Of a DNA stretch of 64,000 bases, positions 17,015 to 25,272 are shown in pieces (within the stretch, counting starts at the first letter, position 1; the number at the start of each line of letters is the position of its first letter). Source of the DNA: RFPI01 sp964398195 (GTDB lineage Bacteria > Pseudomonadota > Gammaproteobacteria > Burkholderiales > Methylophilaceae); contig CAYNLW010000002.1 in NCBI GenBank assembly GCA_964398195.1, positions 1-64,000 on the forward strand, in the 5' to 3' direction. The notes under the pieces are model-generated. The model searched no databases. It saw only the letters and a program-made list of their open reading frames with translations, and was not told where the DNA came from. A program made the position numbers and the translations under genes.

Positions 17015-17671
17015 ATGAGCTTAGGGCTTATTGGTCGCAAGGTTGGGATGACCCGCCTGTTTACTGAAGATGGTACTACCATCCCAGTAACGGTATTAGA
17101 GGTTATTCCTAATCGCGTGACCCAAATTAAAACCATAGCATCCGATGGTTATAACAGCTTGCAACTCGCTTACGGCGAGCGCCGTGCTAGCCGCGTAAAC
17201 CGTGCCTTAACTGGCCATTTCGCGAAATCCGGTTCTGCAGCTGGTTCAGGTCTAAAAGAATTCTCCGTGTCACAAGATCAATTGGCTAACTTTGCGCCAG
17301 GCGCAACAGTAGGTGTGGATATTTTCCAAGCCGGTCAATTAGTTGATGTGACAGGTACCTCCATAGGTAAGGGTTTTGCTGGCGCGATTAAACGCCACAA
17401 CTTCTCATCTAACCGCGCTTCTCACGGTAACTCTAGATCGCACAATGTGCCTGGCTCTATCGGTATGGCGCAAGATCCTGGTCGAGTATTCCCCGGTAAA
17501 CGCATGCCTGGTCATTTAGGCGCAGCCAAAGTCACTACTCAAAATCTTGAAGTGGTGCGTGTTGATGCTGAGCGTAACCTATTGCTGATTAAAGGTGCTA
17601 TTCCCGGTGCTAAGGGCGGTGACGTTATCGTTCGCCCAGCAGTGAAAGCCCAGAGTAAGGCAGGTAAATAA
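17015..17671 (+). CDS. rplC: 50S ribosomal protein L3
   Basis: 218 residues, starting MSLGLIGRKVGMTRLFTEDG. L3 binds near the 3' end of 23S rRNA and is an early assembly protein; its extension reaches the peptidyl transferase centre. The segment with RASHGNSRSHNVPGSIGMAQDPGRV is conserved in its SHNVPGSIG core. The stop overlaps the rplD ATG by one base. First gene behind the promoter at 16922. Confidence 0.98.
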   Translation: MSLGLIGRKVGMTRLFTEDGTTIPVTVLEVIPNRVTQIKTIASDGYNSLQLAYGERRASRVNRALTGHFAKSGSAAGSGLKEFSVSQDQLANFAPGATVGVDIFQAGQLVDVTGTSIGKGFAGAIKRHNFSSNRASHGNSRSHNVPGSIGMAQDPGRVFPGKRMPGHLGAAKVTTQNLEVVRVDAERNLLLIKGAIPGAKGGDVIVRPAVKAQSKAGK

Positions 17672-18297
17672 TGGAAATCAAACTTATTGACCAGTCTGGT
17701 AAAGAGACTAAAAACGCAGTCAAGTTATCTGATGTGACTTTCGGTCGTGAATTTAACGAAGCGCTTATCCATCAGGTAGTGGTTGCTTATCAAGCCAATG
17801 CGCGTGTTGCGACACGTGCCCAATTAGGCCGTGGTGAAGTTAGCCACACTACCCGCAAGCCATGGAACCAAAAAGGTACCGGTCGTGCGCGTTCAGGTAT
17901 GAGCTCCAGCCCTATCTGGCGTGGAGGTGGTCGTGCGTTCCCTAACAGCCCTAATGAAAATTTCAGTCACAAAGTCAACCGTAAAGCCTACCGCGCTGGT
18001 ATGTGCTCAATTCTTTCAGAGTTGGTACGTCAGTCACGTTTGGCAGTGGTAGAAGACTTTAGTGTCGATACCCCAAAAACCAAAAACTTTATTAGCAAGA
18101 TCAAAAATCTTGGCTTCGATGAAGGTGTTTTGGTATTGGTGGATAGTTTTGATGAAAACCTGTATTTGTCTGCACGCAATGTGACAAATGCAATGGTGAT
18201 CGAAGCTCAATATGTTGACCCAGTGAGCTTGGTGCGCTTCCCTAAGGTGTTAGCTACCAAAGCTGCTGTGAAGAAGCTTGAGGAGATGTTGGCATGA
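17671..18297 (+). CDS. rplD: 50S ribosomal protein L4
   Basis: 208 residues. L4 lines the exit tunnel with L22; the long loop containing TTRKPWNQKGTGRARSG (about residues 52-68) is the tunnel extension. In E. coli, L4 represses the S10 operon at transcription and translation. Whether it acts here, on a leader that starts after rpsJ, is unknown. It overlaps rplC by 1 nt and rplW by 4 nt. Confidence 0.98.
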   Translation: MEIKLIDQSGKETKNAVKLSDVTFGREFNEALIHQVVVAYQANARVATRAQLGRGEVSHTTRKPWNQKGTGRARSGMSSSPIWRGGGRAFPNSPNENFSHKVNRKAYRAGMCSILSELVRQSRLAVVEDFSVDTPKTKNFISKIKNLGFDEGVLVLVDSFDENLYLSARNVTNAMVIEAQYVDPVSLVRFPKVLATKAAVKKLEEMLA

Positions 18298-18605
18298 GTA
18301 CAGCAACGAATAACCATGAGCGTTTGTTGCAGATTCTGATTGCGCCTCAGATTACTGAGAAAGCCACCAGAATTGCAGACAAGCATCAACAAATTGCCTT
18401 TAAGGTGCGCACTGACGCAACCAAACCTGAAATTAAAGCTGCTGTTGAATTGGCCTTTAAAGTTGAGGTGTTGTCTGTGACAGTTGCCAACGTAGAGGGT
18501 AAACAAAAACGTGCTGGCCGTATCATGGGCCGCCGTAAGGACTGGAAAAAGGCATATGTCAGCCTGAAACCAGGTCAAGAAATCAATTTTGCAGCGGGCG
18601 AATAA
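18294..18605 (+). CDS. rplW: 50S ribosomal protein L23
   Basis: 103 residues starting MSTATNNHERLLQILIAPQITEKA. L23 lies at the tunnel exit and docks trigger factor and the signal recognition particle. ATG overlaps the end of rplD (ATGA), indicating translational coupling. Confidence 0.97.
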   Translation: MSTATNNHERLLQILIAPQITEKATRIADKHQQIAFKVRTDATKPEIKAAVELAFKVEVLSVTVANVEGKQKRAGRIMGRRKDWKKAYVSLKPGQEINFAAGE

Positions 18606-18614
18606 GGAGAAATC

Positions 18615-19448
18615 ATGGCACTGATCAAAGTCAAGCCTACTTCACCAGGCCGGCGCGCCGTATTAAAGGTGGTAACACCTGATTTATACAAGGGCAAGCC
18701 CCATGCGCCGCTGCTGGAGAAGAAAAACAAAAATGCTGGTCGTAATAACAACGGCCGCATTACTGTACGCCACCAAGGCGGTGGTCATAAACAACATTAT
18801 CGCGTAGTCGATTTTCGTCGTAACAAAGATGGCATTCCAGCCAAGGTTGAGCGCTTAGAGTACGATCCAAATCGTAGCGCTAACTTAGCCTTGTTGTGCT
18901 ATGCCGATGGCGAAAGAAGATACATTATTGCGCCACGTGGCGTTTCTGCTGGTATGCAATTGGTAAGTGGCTCTGATGCCCCGATCAAAGTAGGTAATGC
19001 CATGCCATTAAGAAACATTCCGGTTGGTAGCACCATACATTGTATTGAATTGCAACCTGGCAAAGGTGCTCAATTAGCCCGTTCAGCTGGCACTTCAGTG
19101 CAGTTATTAGCGCGTGAAGGTAGTTATGCGCAGTTGCGTTTGCGTTCTGGCGAAGTGCGCCGCGTACACGTTGATTGCAAAGCAACGCTAGGCGAAGTAG
19201 GTAATGAAGAGCATTCATTGCGTTCCATCGGTAAAGCTGGTGCCATGCGTTGGCGCGGTGTTCGCCCAACAGTGCGTGGTGTGGTGATGAACCCTATCGA
19301 CCACCCACACGGTGGTGGTGAAGGTAGAACAGCTGCCGGTATGAACCCAGTGAGTCCATGGGGTACGCCAACCAAAGGTTATCGTACTCGTAAGAACAAA
19401 CGTACTGACAACATGCGCGTGTCACGTCGTCCATCGAATAAGAGGTAA
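18615..19448 (+). CDS. rplB: 50S ribosomal protein L2
   Basis: 277 residues, starting MALIKVKPTSPGRRAVLKV. L2 is needed for subunit association and supports the peptidyl transferase centre; the C-terminal loop NPIDHPHGGGEGRTAAG contains the histidine close to the active site. Shine-Dalgarno AAGGAGAA is placed just before the ATG. Confidence 0.99.
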   Translation: MALIKVKPTSPGRRAVLKVVTPDLYKGKPHAPLLEKKNKNAGRNNNGRITVRHQGGGHKQHYRVVDFRRNKDGIPAKVERLEYDPNRSANLALLCYADGERRYIIAPRGVSAGMQLVSGSDAPIKVGNAMPLRNIPVGSTIHCIELQPGKGAQLARSAGTSVQLLAREGSYAQLRLRSGEVRRVHVDCKATLGEVGNEEHSLRSIGKAGAMRWRGVRPTVRGVVMNPIDHPHGGGEGRTAAGMNPVSPWGTPTKGYRTRKNKRTDNMRVSRRPSNKR

Positions 19449-19453
19449 TCAAT

Positions 19454-19729
19454 ATGGCGCGTTCAATTAAAAAAGGACCATTTGTAGATGGTCATCTGGC
19501 AAAGAAAGTGGATGTAGCTGTCGAGTCTCGCGATCGCAAGCCGATTAAGACTTGGTCACGTCGTTCAACCATTTTGCCTAATTTTATTGGCCTAACAATT
19601 GCCGTTCACAATGGAAGACAGCACGTTCCTGTGTTGATTTCTGAGAATATGGTTGGTCACAAGCTTGGTGAGTTTGCGTTGACACGCACTTTCAAAGGCC
19701 ATGCTGCTGACAAGAAAGCGAAGAAATAG
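19454..19729 (+). CDS. rpsS: 30S ribosomal protein S19
   Basis: 91 residues starting MARSIKKGPFVDGHLAKKV, the family signature. S19 forms a complex with S13 in the small-subunit head and contacts A-site tRNA and the B1a bridge. Gap to rplB 5 nt and to rplV 6 nt. Confidence 0.98.
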   Translation: MARSIKKGPFVDGHLAKKVDVAVESRDRKPIKTWSRRSTILPNFIGLTIAVHNGRQHVPVLISENMVGHKLGEFALTRTFKGHAADKKAKK

Positions 19730-19735
19730 GAGAGC

Positions 19736-20068
19736 ATGATGGAAGTATCTGCAATTTTAAGAGGTGTGCACCTTTCTCCACAAAAAGCTCGCTTAGTGGC
19801 TGACTTGGTGCGTGGCAAAAAAGTAGATTACGCCTTAAACATTTTGACTTTCTCCCCTAAAAAAGGAGCGGACATTATTAAAAAGGTAGTGGAATCAGCG
19901 ATTGCCAATGCTGAGCACAATAATGGCGCCGACATAGATGAGTTGAAGGTTACTTCAATTTGTGTTGACAAAGGCCTAGTACTGAAGCGTGTTCGTGCTC
20001 GTGCTAAGGGTCGCGCAGGTCGTATTACCAAACCAACCTGTCACATCAAAGTGACAGTGGGTAACTAA
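19736..20068 (+). CDS. rplV: 50S ribosomal protein L22
   Basis: 110 residues (or 109 from the second ATG at 19739). L22 lines the exit tunnel; its beta-hairpin (near RVRARAKGRAGRITKPTCHI) reaches the constriction that macrolides affect. Shine-Dalgarno AGGAGAG overlaps the end of rpsS. Confidence 0.98.
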   Translation: MMEVSAILRGVHLSPQKARLVADLVRGKKVDYALNILTFSPKKGADIIKKVVESAIANAEHNNGADIDELKVTSICVDKGLVLKRVRARAKGRAGRITKPTCHIKVTVGN

Positions 20069-20078
20069 AGGAATCGTT

Positions 20079-20819
20079 ATGGGTCAGAAAATTCATCCAA
20101 TTGGTTTCCGCCTGAGCGTCCAGAAAAACTGGTCATCACGTTGGTATGCCAACAGTAAAAATTTCCCAGAAATGCTGAACAGCGACATCAAGGTGCGCAG
20201 CTTTCTGAAGAAAAAATTAGCCAATGCTGCGGTCAGCAAAATTTTGATTGAGCGTCCAGCAAAGAATGCAAAGATTACGATTTACAGTGCACGTCCAGGT
20301 ATTGTGATTGGCAAAAAAGGTGAGGATATCGAATCCTTGCGTGCTAGCCTGCAAGGCCTGATGGGTGTGCCAGTACATCTGAATATTGAAGAAGTGCGCA
20401 AACCTGAATTAGACGCTACTTTGATCGCTGAAAGTATTGCTCAGCAGTTAGAAAAGCGTGTGATGTTCCGTCGTGCCATGAAACGCGCTATGCAAAATGC
20501 CATGCGTTTGGGTGCTCAAGGCATCAAGATTATGAGTTCAGGCCGTTTGAATGGTATCGAAATTGCGCGTACCGAATGGTACCGCGAAGGTCGTGTGCCA
20601 CTTCATACATTGCGTGCTGACATTGATTACGGCGTTGCTGAAGCGTCAACAACCTACGGTATCATCGGTATCAAGGTTTGGGTGTTCAAGGGTGAAGTGT
20701 TCGATAACAAGCTGGAAGCCAGCGCGAATGCAAATACTCAAGCTGCACCTGCTGCGCCAGCAGAAGAGCCTGTGAAGAAACCTAGAAAGTCGGGGGCAAA
20801 AAATGCTACAGCCAGCTAG
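20079..20819 (+). CDS. rpsC: 30S ribosomal protein S3
   Basis: 246 residues. It has an N-terminal domain, a KH domain with the motif VIGKKGEDI (about residues 72-80), and a C-terminal S3 domain. S3 lines the mRNA entry channel and assists the ribosomal helicase activity. The last 35 residues are a low-complexity Ala/Pro/Lys-rich tail. The end overlaps rplP by 17 nt in another frame. Confidence 0.98.
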   Translation: MGQKIHPIGFRLSVQKNWSSRWYANSKNFPEMLNSDIKVRSFLKKKLANAAVSKILIERPAKNAKITIYSARPGIVIGKKGEDIESLRASLQGLMGVPVHLNIEEVRKPELDATLIAESIAQQLEKRVMFRRAMKRAMQNAMRLGAQGIKIMSSGRLNGIEIARTEWYREGRVPLHTLRADIDYGVAEASTTYGIIGIKVWVFKGEVFDNKLEASANANTQAAPAAPAEEPVKKPRKSGAKNATAS

Positions 20820-21219
20820 ACAAAAATTCCGCAAGATGCAAAAAGGTCGCAACAAGGGCATTGCAACGACCGGTAACAAAGTGAGTTTTGGTGAATTCGG
20901 ATTAAAAGCGGTTGGTCGCGGTCGTTTGACTGCACGCCAAATTGAAGCTGCGCGTCGTGTAATGACACGTCATATCAAGCGTGGTGGCCGTGTATGGATT
21001 CGTATTTTCCCTGATCAACCAATTTCTAAAAAGCCTGCTGAAGTGCGTATGGGTAACGGTAAAGGTAGTACCGAATACTACGTAGCTCAAATTCGGCCTG
21101 GCAAAATGCTTTATGAAATGGATGGAGTGAGTGAAGAGTTGGCACGTGAGGCTTTCCGCTTGGCTGCGGCTAAGTTGCCTATCGAAACCACCTTTGCAAC
21201 CCGCCATGTTGGGAGTTAA
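20803..21219 (+). CDS. rplP: 50S ribosomal protein L16
   Basis: 138 residues beginning MLQPARQKFRKMQKGRNKG. L16 supports the A-site side of the peptidyl transferase region and is added late in assembly. It starts inside the end of rpsC (17-nt overlap), so translation of the two is probably coupled. Its stop overlaps the rpmC ATG. Confidence 0.98.
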   Translation: MLQPARQKFRKMQKGRNKGIATTGNKVSFGEFGLKAVGRGRLTARQIEAARRVMTRHIKRGGRVWIRIFPDQPISKKPAEVRMGNGKGSTEYYVAQIRPGKMLYEMDGVSEELAREAFRLAAAKLPIETTFATRHVGS

Positions 21220-21422
21220 TGATGAAAGCCAGTGAATTAAGAGCAAAGTCAGTTGACGCATTGAAAAGCGAGTTATTAGATTTACGCCGTGCGCAGTTCT
21301 CACTGCGTATGCAAGCGGCAACACAACAGTTAACTAAAGTTGATCAGATTACCAAAGTACGCAAAGACATCGCTCGTGTACGTACTGTGTTGACTGAAAA
21401 ACTTAATGCTGAAAAAGCTTGA
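21219..21422 (+). CDS. rpmC: 50S ribosomal protein L29
   Basis: 67 residues from ATG 21219 (66 from the second ATG at 21222), with KASELRAKSVDALKSELLDLRR at the start. L29 is a two-helix protein at the tunnel exit next to L23. The ATG overlaps the rplP stop. Confidence 0.97.
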   Translation: MMKASELRAKSVDALKSELLDLRRAQFSLRMQAATQQLTKVDQITKVRKDIARVRTVLTEKLNAEKA

Positions 21423-21433
21423 ACGGAGTAATG

Positions 21434-21709
21434 ATGAATAGCGAAAAGCAAACAAACAAAGTTGTCCGTAGCTTAAGTGGTCGCGTCGTGAGCGACAAGA
21501 TGGACAAAACTGTGGTGGTGTTGGTGGAACGTAAAGTGAAGCACCCCACCATTGGTAAAGTGGTGCGCCGCTCTAACAAGTTTCATGCACATGATGAAAC
21601 CAATGAGTGCAAACAAGGCGATATGGTAGTGATTGAAGAATCACGTCCAATTTCCAAGACTAAAACTTGGAAAGTGAGCAAAATCGTAGCCAAGGCTACA
21701 ACTGTATAG
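21434..21709 (+). CDS. rpsQ: 30S ribosomal protein S17
   Basis: 91 residues from the second of two adjacent ATG codons (MNSEKQTNKVVRSLSGRVVS). S17 is an OB-fold primary binder of the 16S rRNA 5' domain. GGAG at 21425-21428 is well spaced for 21434 and too near for 21431. The open frame runs from a TTG at 21419, which would put the start inside rpmC; I prefer 21434. Confidence 0.96.
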   Translation: MNSEKQTNKVVRSLSGRVVSDKMDKTVVVLVERKVKHPTIGKVVRRSNKFHAHDETNECKQGDMVVIEESRPISKTKTWKVSKIVAKATTV

Positions 21710-21718
21710 TGTTTTTTA

Positions 21719-21747
21719 TTGCATCGCTGTTTGATGCAATATATAAT
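21719..21747 (+). promoter_or_regulatory. Sigma70 promoter of the spc group (rplN) with internal palindrome
   Basis: TTGCAT (21719-21724), 17-bp spacer, TATAAT (21742-21747). The region from the -35 into the spacer is an inverted repeat TTGCATC (21719-21725), 7 nt, GATGCAA (21733-21739), ending 2 bp before the -10. This could be an operator or simply a terminator-like stem for the upstream transcript. Confidence 0.8.
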
Positions 21748-21753
21748 GTGCGG

Positions 21754-21862
21754 CTTTTTTGGCACCCCTAAGCTGGTGCCCCAATACTGACCGTAGTGCT
21801 GTCAGCCGTATTTGACAAGCGGCTGGTGTTGGTTTTAACGGATTAAGTTGGAGATTATTCTC
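21754..21862 (+). promoter_or_regulatory. Structured leader of rplN mRNA
   Basis: About 109 nt between the predicted start of transcription and the rplN ATG. A hairpin GGCACC (21761-21766) with GGTGCC (21775-21780) is followed by two hairpins that cannot coexist: CTGAC (21787-21791) with GTCAG (21801-21805), and CAGCCG (21803-21808) with CGGCTG (21820-21825), which share the bases 21803-21805. This is the pattern of a regulatory switch. Ligand unknown; a ribosomal protein such as S8, which represses spc mRNA in E. coli at another place, is one guess. Confidence 0.5.
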
Positions 21863-22231
21863 ATGATTCAAATGCAATCTCGGCTAGATGTTGCCGATAA
21901 CACTGGTGCTCGCTCTGTGCAATGCATCAAAGTGTTGGGCGGTTCTAAGCGTCGTTACGCCAGTATCGGCGACATTATCAAGGTCAGTATCAAAGATGCT
22001 GCGCCTCGTGGTCGCGTGAAAAAAGGCGAAGTTTACAGTGCTGTGGTAGTGCGAACAGCTAAAGGCGTGCGTCGTCCAGACGGCTCTTTAGTCAAGTTCG
22101 ATAGCAACGCAGCAGTTCTGTTGAATAACAAACTAGAGCCTATTGGTACACGTATTTTTGGACCTGTGACGCGTGAATTGCGCGGCGAGCGCTTCATGAA
22201 GATTGTGTCATTGGCGCCTGAAGTTTTGTAA
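21863..22231 (+). CDS. rplN: 50S ribosomal protein L14
   Basis: 122 residues starting MIQMQSRLDVADNTGARSVQ, exact family length. The frame could begin at a TTG at 21848 but the ATG after TTGGAGATTATTCTC gives the normal protein. L14 lies at the subunit interface (bridge B5/B8) and is where RsfS binds. First gene behind the spc promoter. Confidence 0.98.
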   Translation: MIQMQSRLDVADNTGARSVQCIKVLGGSKRRYASIGDIIKVSIKDAAPRGRVKKGEVYSAVVVRTAKGVRRPDGSLVKFDSNAAVLLNNKLEPIGTRIFGPVTRELRGERFMKIVSLAPEVL

Positions 22232-22241
22232 GGAATAGACC

Positions 22242-22559
22242 ATGAACAAAATCCGTAAAGGTGACGAAGTAATCGTTACTACAGGTAAAGACAAGGGTAA
22301 ACGCGGCAATGTGTTGCGCATACTTGCATCAGGCCACGTTGTTGTGGAAGGTGCGAACTTGGTGAAAAAGCACGCCAAACCTAACCCCATGCGTGGTGTG
22401 GAGGGCGGCATCATCTCTAAAGAGATGCCATTGGATATTTCCAATGTTGCGCTATATAACCCAGCCACCCAAAAGGGTGACCGTGTTGGCTTTAAGTCGT
22501 TGGAAGATGGGCGCAAAGTGCGCGTATTCAAGTCCAGCGGCGAAGTCGTTGACGCTTAA
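22242..22559 (+). CDS. rplX: 50S ribosomal protein L24
   Basis: 105 residues with an N-terminal KOW motif (KGDEVIVTTGKDKGKRG). L24 is one of the two assembly-initiator proteins and sits at the tunnel exit. Shine-Dalgarno AAGGAATAG. Confidence 0.98.
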   Translation: MNKIRKGDEVIVTTGKDKGKRGNVLRILASGHVVVEGANLVKKHAKPNPMRGVEGGIISKEMPLDISNVALYNPATQKGDRVGFKSLEDGRKVRVFKSSGEVVDA

Positions 22560-22576
22560 TTGAGAGGCATAAAACA

Positions 22577-23116
22577 ATGGCTCGTTTAAAAGATTATTAC
22601 AAAGACACCGTAGTGAAGGCATTAACCGAACAGTTCGGTTACAAGTCTCCCATGGAAGTGCCACGTATTCAGAAGATCACTTTGAATATGGGCGTTGGTG
22701 AAGCAGTGGCAGACAAAAAAGTGATGGAAAACGCGGTTGATGACATGCAGAAAATTGCTGGTCAAAAAGCTGTTGTGACCAAAGCGAAAAAGTCTGTGGC
22801 TTCTTTCAAAATCCGTGATGGTTATCCAGTAGGTTGCAAAGTAACACTGCGTCGTGAACGTATGTATGAGTTTCTCGATCGCTTGGTGACTGTTGCAATT
22901 CCTCGTATTCGTGACTTCCGCGGTATCTCCGCCAAGTCTTTCGATGGTCGCGGCAACTACAATATGGGCGTTAAAGAGCAAATCATTTTCCCAGAAATTG
23001 AATATGACAAGATTGACGCTCTGCGCGGTATGAATATCACTATTACAACGACAGCTAAGACAGATGAAGAAGCACGTGCTTTGTTATCTGCATTTAGCTT
23101 CCCGTTTAGAAACTGA
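22577..23116 (+). CDS. rplE: 50S ribosomal protein L5
   Basis: 179 residues, starting MARLKDYYKDTVVKALTEQFG. L5 binds 5S rRNA and carries it with L18 into the central protuberance, where it contacts P-site tRNA. In E. coli the S8 repressor site is at the start of this gene. RDFRGISAKSFDGRGNYNMG is the conserved region. Confidence 0.98.
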   Translation: MARLKDYYKDTVVKALTEQFGYKSPMEVPRIQKITLNMGVGEAVADKKVMENAVDDMQKIAGQKAVVTKAKKSVASFKIRDGYPVGCKVTLRRERMYEFLDRLVTVAIPRIRDFRGISAKSFDGRGNYNMGVKEQIIFPEIEYDKIDALRGMNITITTTAKTDEEARALLSAFSFPFRN

Positions 23117-23123
23117 GGCTGAT

Positions 23124-23429
23124 ATGGCGAAGACATGTATGATTGAGCGCGAATTAAAACGCCGCGCAACTGTAGAAAAATACGCTGCTAAACGTGCTGC
23201 GCTGTTTGCCGTCATTAATGACGCAAATGCAAGTGCTGAAGATAAACGTGCGGCGCGTCAGAAATTACAAAGTTTGCCACGTAACGCAAGTCCAGTAAGA
23301 CAACGTAATCGTTGTGCTTTAACTGGCCGTCCACGTGGTGTGTTCAGTAAATTCGGAATCGGGCGTATTAAATTGCGCGATTTAATGATGCGTGGCGAAG
23401 TGCCTGGCGTCATCAAGGCAAGTTGGTAA
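23124..23429 (+). CDS. rpsN: 30S ribosomal protein S14 (zinc-free type)
   Basis: 101 residues from ATG 23124 (MAKTCMIERELKRR). This is the long, zinc-independent S14: the two CxxC pairs of the short form are absent, and the C-terminal motif RNRCALTGRPRG is present. S14 is a late-assembling head protein close to the A site. The open frame begins 60 nt earlier inside rplE but has no start signal there. Confidence 0.98.
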   Translation: MAKTCMIERELKRRATVEKYAAKRAALFAVINDANASAEDKRAARQKLQSLPRNASPVRQRNRCALTGRPRGVFSKFGIGRIKLRDLMMRGEVPGVIKASW

Positions 23430-23442
23430 GGAGAGATAAGCA

Positions 23443-23838
23443 ATGAGTATGAGCGATCCTATTGCCGATATGTTGACACGTATTCGTAACGCACAAAGTA
23501 CGAATAAAGCAACCGTGTCTATGCCTTCATCAAAACTGAAATGCGCGATTGCAGCAGTTTTGAAAGACGAGGGTTATATCGAAGACTTCGCAGTGCAAGA
23601 GAATGCGGGTAAGCCTGAGTTGAATATTCACCTCAAATACTACGCAGGTCAGCCTGTGATTGAAATGATAGACCGTGTGAGTCGTCCTGGTTTGCGTATT
23701 TATCGCGGCAGCCAAGAGATTCCTAAGGTAATGAATGGGTTGGGTGTGACCATTGTGTCTACATCCAAGGGTGTGATGACAGATCGTAAAGCACAAGCAG
23801 CCGGTGTCGGCGGTGAAGTGTTGTGCGTTGTGGCTTAA
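23443..23838 (+). CDS. rpsH: 30S ribosomal protein S8
   Basis: 131 residues, starting MSMSDPIADMLTRIRNAQ. S8 is a primary 16S rRNA binder in the platform, and in E. coli it is the repressor of the spc operon. The C-terminal STSKGVMTDRKAQAAGVGGE is the signature region. Shine-Dalgarno AAGGAGAGA. Confidence 0.98.
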   Translation: MSMSDPIADMLTRIRNAQSTNKATVSMPSSKLKCAIAAVLKDEGYIEDFAVQENAGKPELNIHLKYYAGQPVIEMIDRVSRPGLRIYRGSQEIPKVMNGLGVTIVSTSKGVMTDRKAQAAGVGGEVLCVVA

Positions 23839-23847
23839 GGAGGAAAT

Positions 23848-24381
23848 ATGTCACGCGTAGCTAAAAATCCAGTCTCTATCCCAGCAAAAGTTGAAGTGAT
23901 GCTTACTGATAGTGCTATTTCAGTGAGCGGCCCTATGGGTAAATTAAGTCAAGCGCTGACTGGCGATGTTAAGTTAGCCCGTGAAGGCGATGTATTAACC
24001 TTCGTGGCAGCCAATGATAGCCAGCACTCACGTGCTATGTCAGGTACGCTCAGAGCTTTGGTAGCCAATATGGTGCAAGGTGTTTCTGAAGGTTTTGTGC
24101 GCAAACTTAGTTTAGTTGGCGTGGGTTATAAAGCCCAAGCACAAGGCACTAACCTGAATCTTGAACTTGGTTATTCCCATCCGATTAATCACAAGATGCC
24201 AGCAGGTGTTTCTGTAGAGACACCAAGCCAAACTGAAATCGTGCTGAAATGCGCTGATAAGCAGGTGTTGGGTCAAGTTGCAGCACAGATTCGCGCATAC
24301 CGTTCACCAGAGCCATATAAAGGCAAGGGTGTTCGTTATGTAGATGAAGTGGTTGTGATCAAAGAAACCAAGAAGAAATAA
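23848..24381 (+). CDS. rplF: 50S ribosomal protein L6
   Basis: 177 residues. Two repeated L6 domains are visible, with the conserved PEPYKGKGVRY near the C-terminus. L6 lies near the sarcin-ricin loop. Its Shine-Dalgarno AAGGAGGAA (23837-23845) is one of the strongest in the window and contains GGAGGAA, fully complementary to the loop of the small RNA candidate at 61084-61195. Confidence 0.98.
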   Translation: MSRVAKNPVSIPAKVEVMLTDSAISVSGPMGKLSQALTGDVKLAREGDVLTFVAANDSQHSRAMSGTLRALVANMVQGVSEGFVRKLSLVGVGYKAQAQGTNLNLELGYSHPINHKMPAGVSVETPSQTEIVLKCADKQVLGQVAAQIRAYRSPEPYKGKGVRYVDEVVVIKETKKK

Positions 24382-24390
24382 GGTGTAACC

Positions 24391-24747
24391 ATGGACATTA
24401 ATGTAAATTCACGTTTGCGTAGAGCACGTAAAACCCGTGCCAAAATTGCGCAGTTGAAGGTAACACGTTTATGTGTGCACCGTAGCAACAGCCATATTTA
24501 CGCTCAAATTATCGACGCTAGCGGCAGCAAAGTTCTGGCCAGCGCTTCCACTATGGAAGTTGAAGTGCGTAAAAAGGTCAAGAACGGCGGCAATATCGAA
24601 GCTGCTGCTGTGATTGGTAAGCGCATTGCAGAGAAAGCAAAATCTGCTGGTGTGACGACAGTCGCGTTTGACCGCTCCGGTTATAAATATCACGGCCGTA
24701 TTAAAGCGTTGGCAGATGCCGCACGCGAAAACGGCTTATCGTTCTAA
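24391..24747 (+). CDS. rplR: 50S ribosomal protein L18
   Basis: 118 residues. L18 binds 5S rRNA with L5 in the central protuberance. The basic N-terminus (NSRLRRARKTRAKI) and the end FDRSGYKYHGRIKALADAAR are typical. Confidence 0.98.
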   Translation: MDINVNSRLRRARKTRAKIAQLKVTRLCVHRSNSHIYAQIIDASGSKVLASASTMEVEVRKKVKNGGNIEAAAVIGKRIAEKAKSAGVTTVAFDRSGYKYHGRIKALADAARENGLSF

Positions 24748-24762
24748 ACATCGAGGTTGATA

Positions 24763-25272
24763 ATGGCAAAAGATATTGAACAGCAACAGCAAACCGATGG
24801 TTTGCGCGAGAAAATGATCTCGGTCAACCGTGTGACTAAAGTGGTCAAGGGTGGTCGTATTATGAGTTTTGCCGCACTGACTGTAGTTGGTGATGGCGAT
24901 GGTGCCGTTGGCATGGGTAAGGGTAAAGCCCGCGAAGTGCCAGCCGCAGTGCAAAAAGCAATGGATGAAGCGCGTCGTAGCATGGTTAAAGTGAACCTGA
25001 ACAACGGTACTTTGCACCACGCAGTTACCGGCGTGCATGGCGCTGCTAAGGTATTTATCCAGCCAGCTTCTGAAGGTACTGGAATTATTGCCGGCGGTGC
25101 AATGCGAGCTATTTTCGAAGTGATGGGTGTGACTAACGTATTAGCTAAGTGTATTGGTTCTACCAATCCTTACAACGTGGTGCGTGCAACCTTAAATGGT
25201 TTGCAGTCCATGAACACCCCAGCTGAAATTGCTGCAAAACGTGGCAAGACTGTTGAAGAAATCAGAGGCTAA
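24763..25272 (+). CDS. rpsE: 30S ribosomal protein S5
   Basis: 169 residues from ATG 24763 (MAKDIEQQQQTDGLREKM). S5 has a dsRNA-binding-like N domain and contributes to accuracy and the mRNA entry site. The spectinomycin-related loop around VTKVVKGGRIMSFAAL looks wild type. The stop overlaps the rpmD ATG (TAATG). Confidence 0.98.
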   Translation: MAKDIEQQQQTDGLREKMISVNRVTKVVKGGRIMSFAALTVVGDGDGAVGMGKGKAREVPAAVQKAMDEARRSMVKVNLNNGTLHHAVTGVHGAAKVFIQPASEGTGIIAGGAMRAIFEVMGVTNVLAKCIGSTNPYNVVRATLNGLQSMNTPAEIAAKRGKTVEEIRG

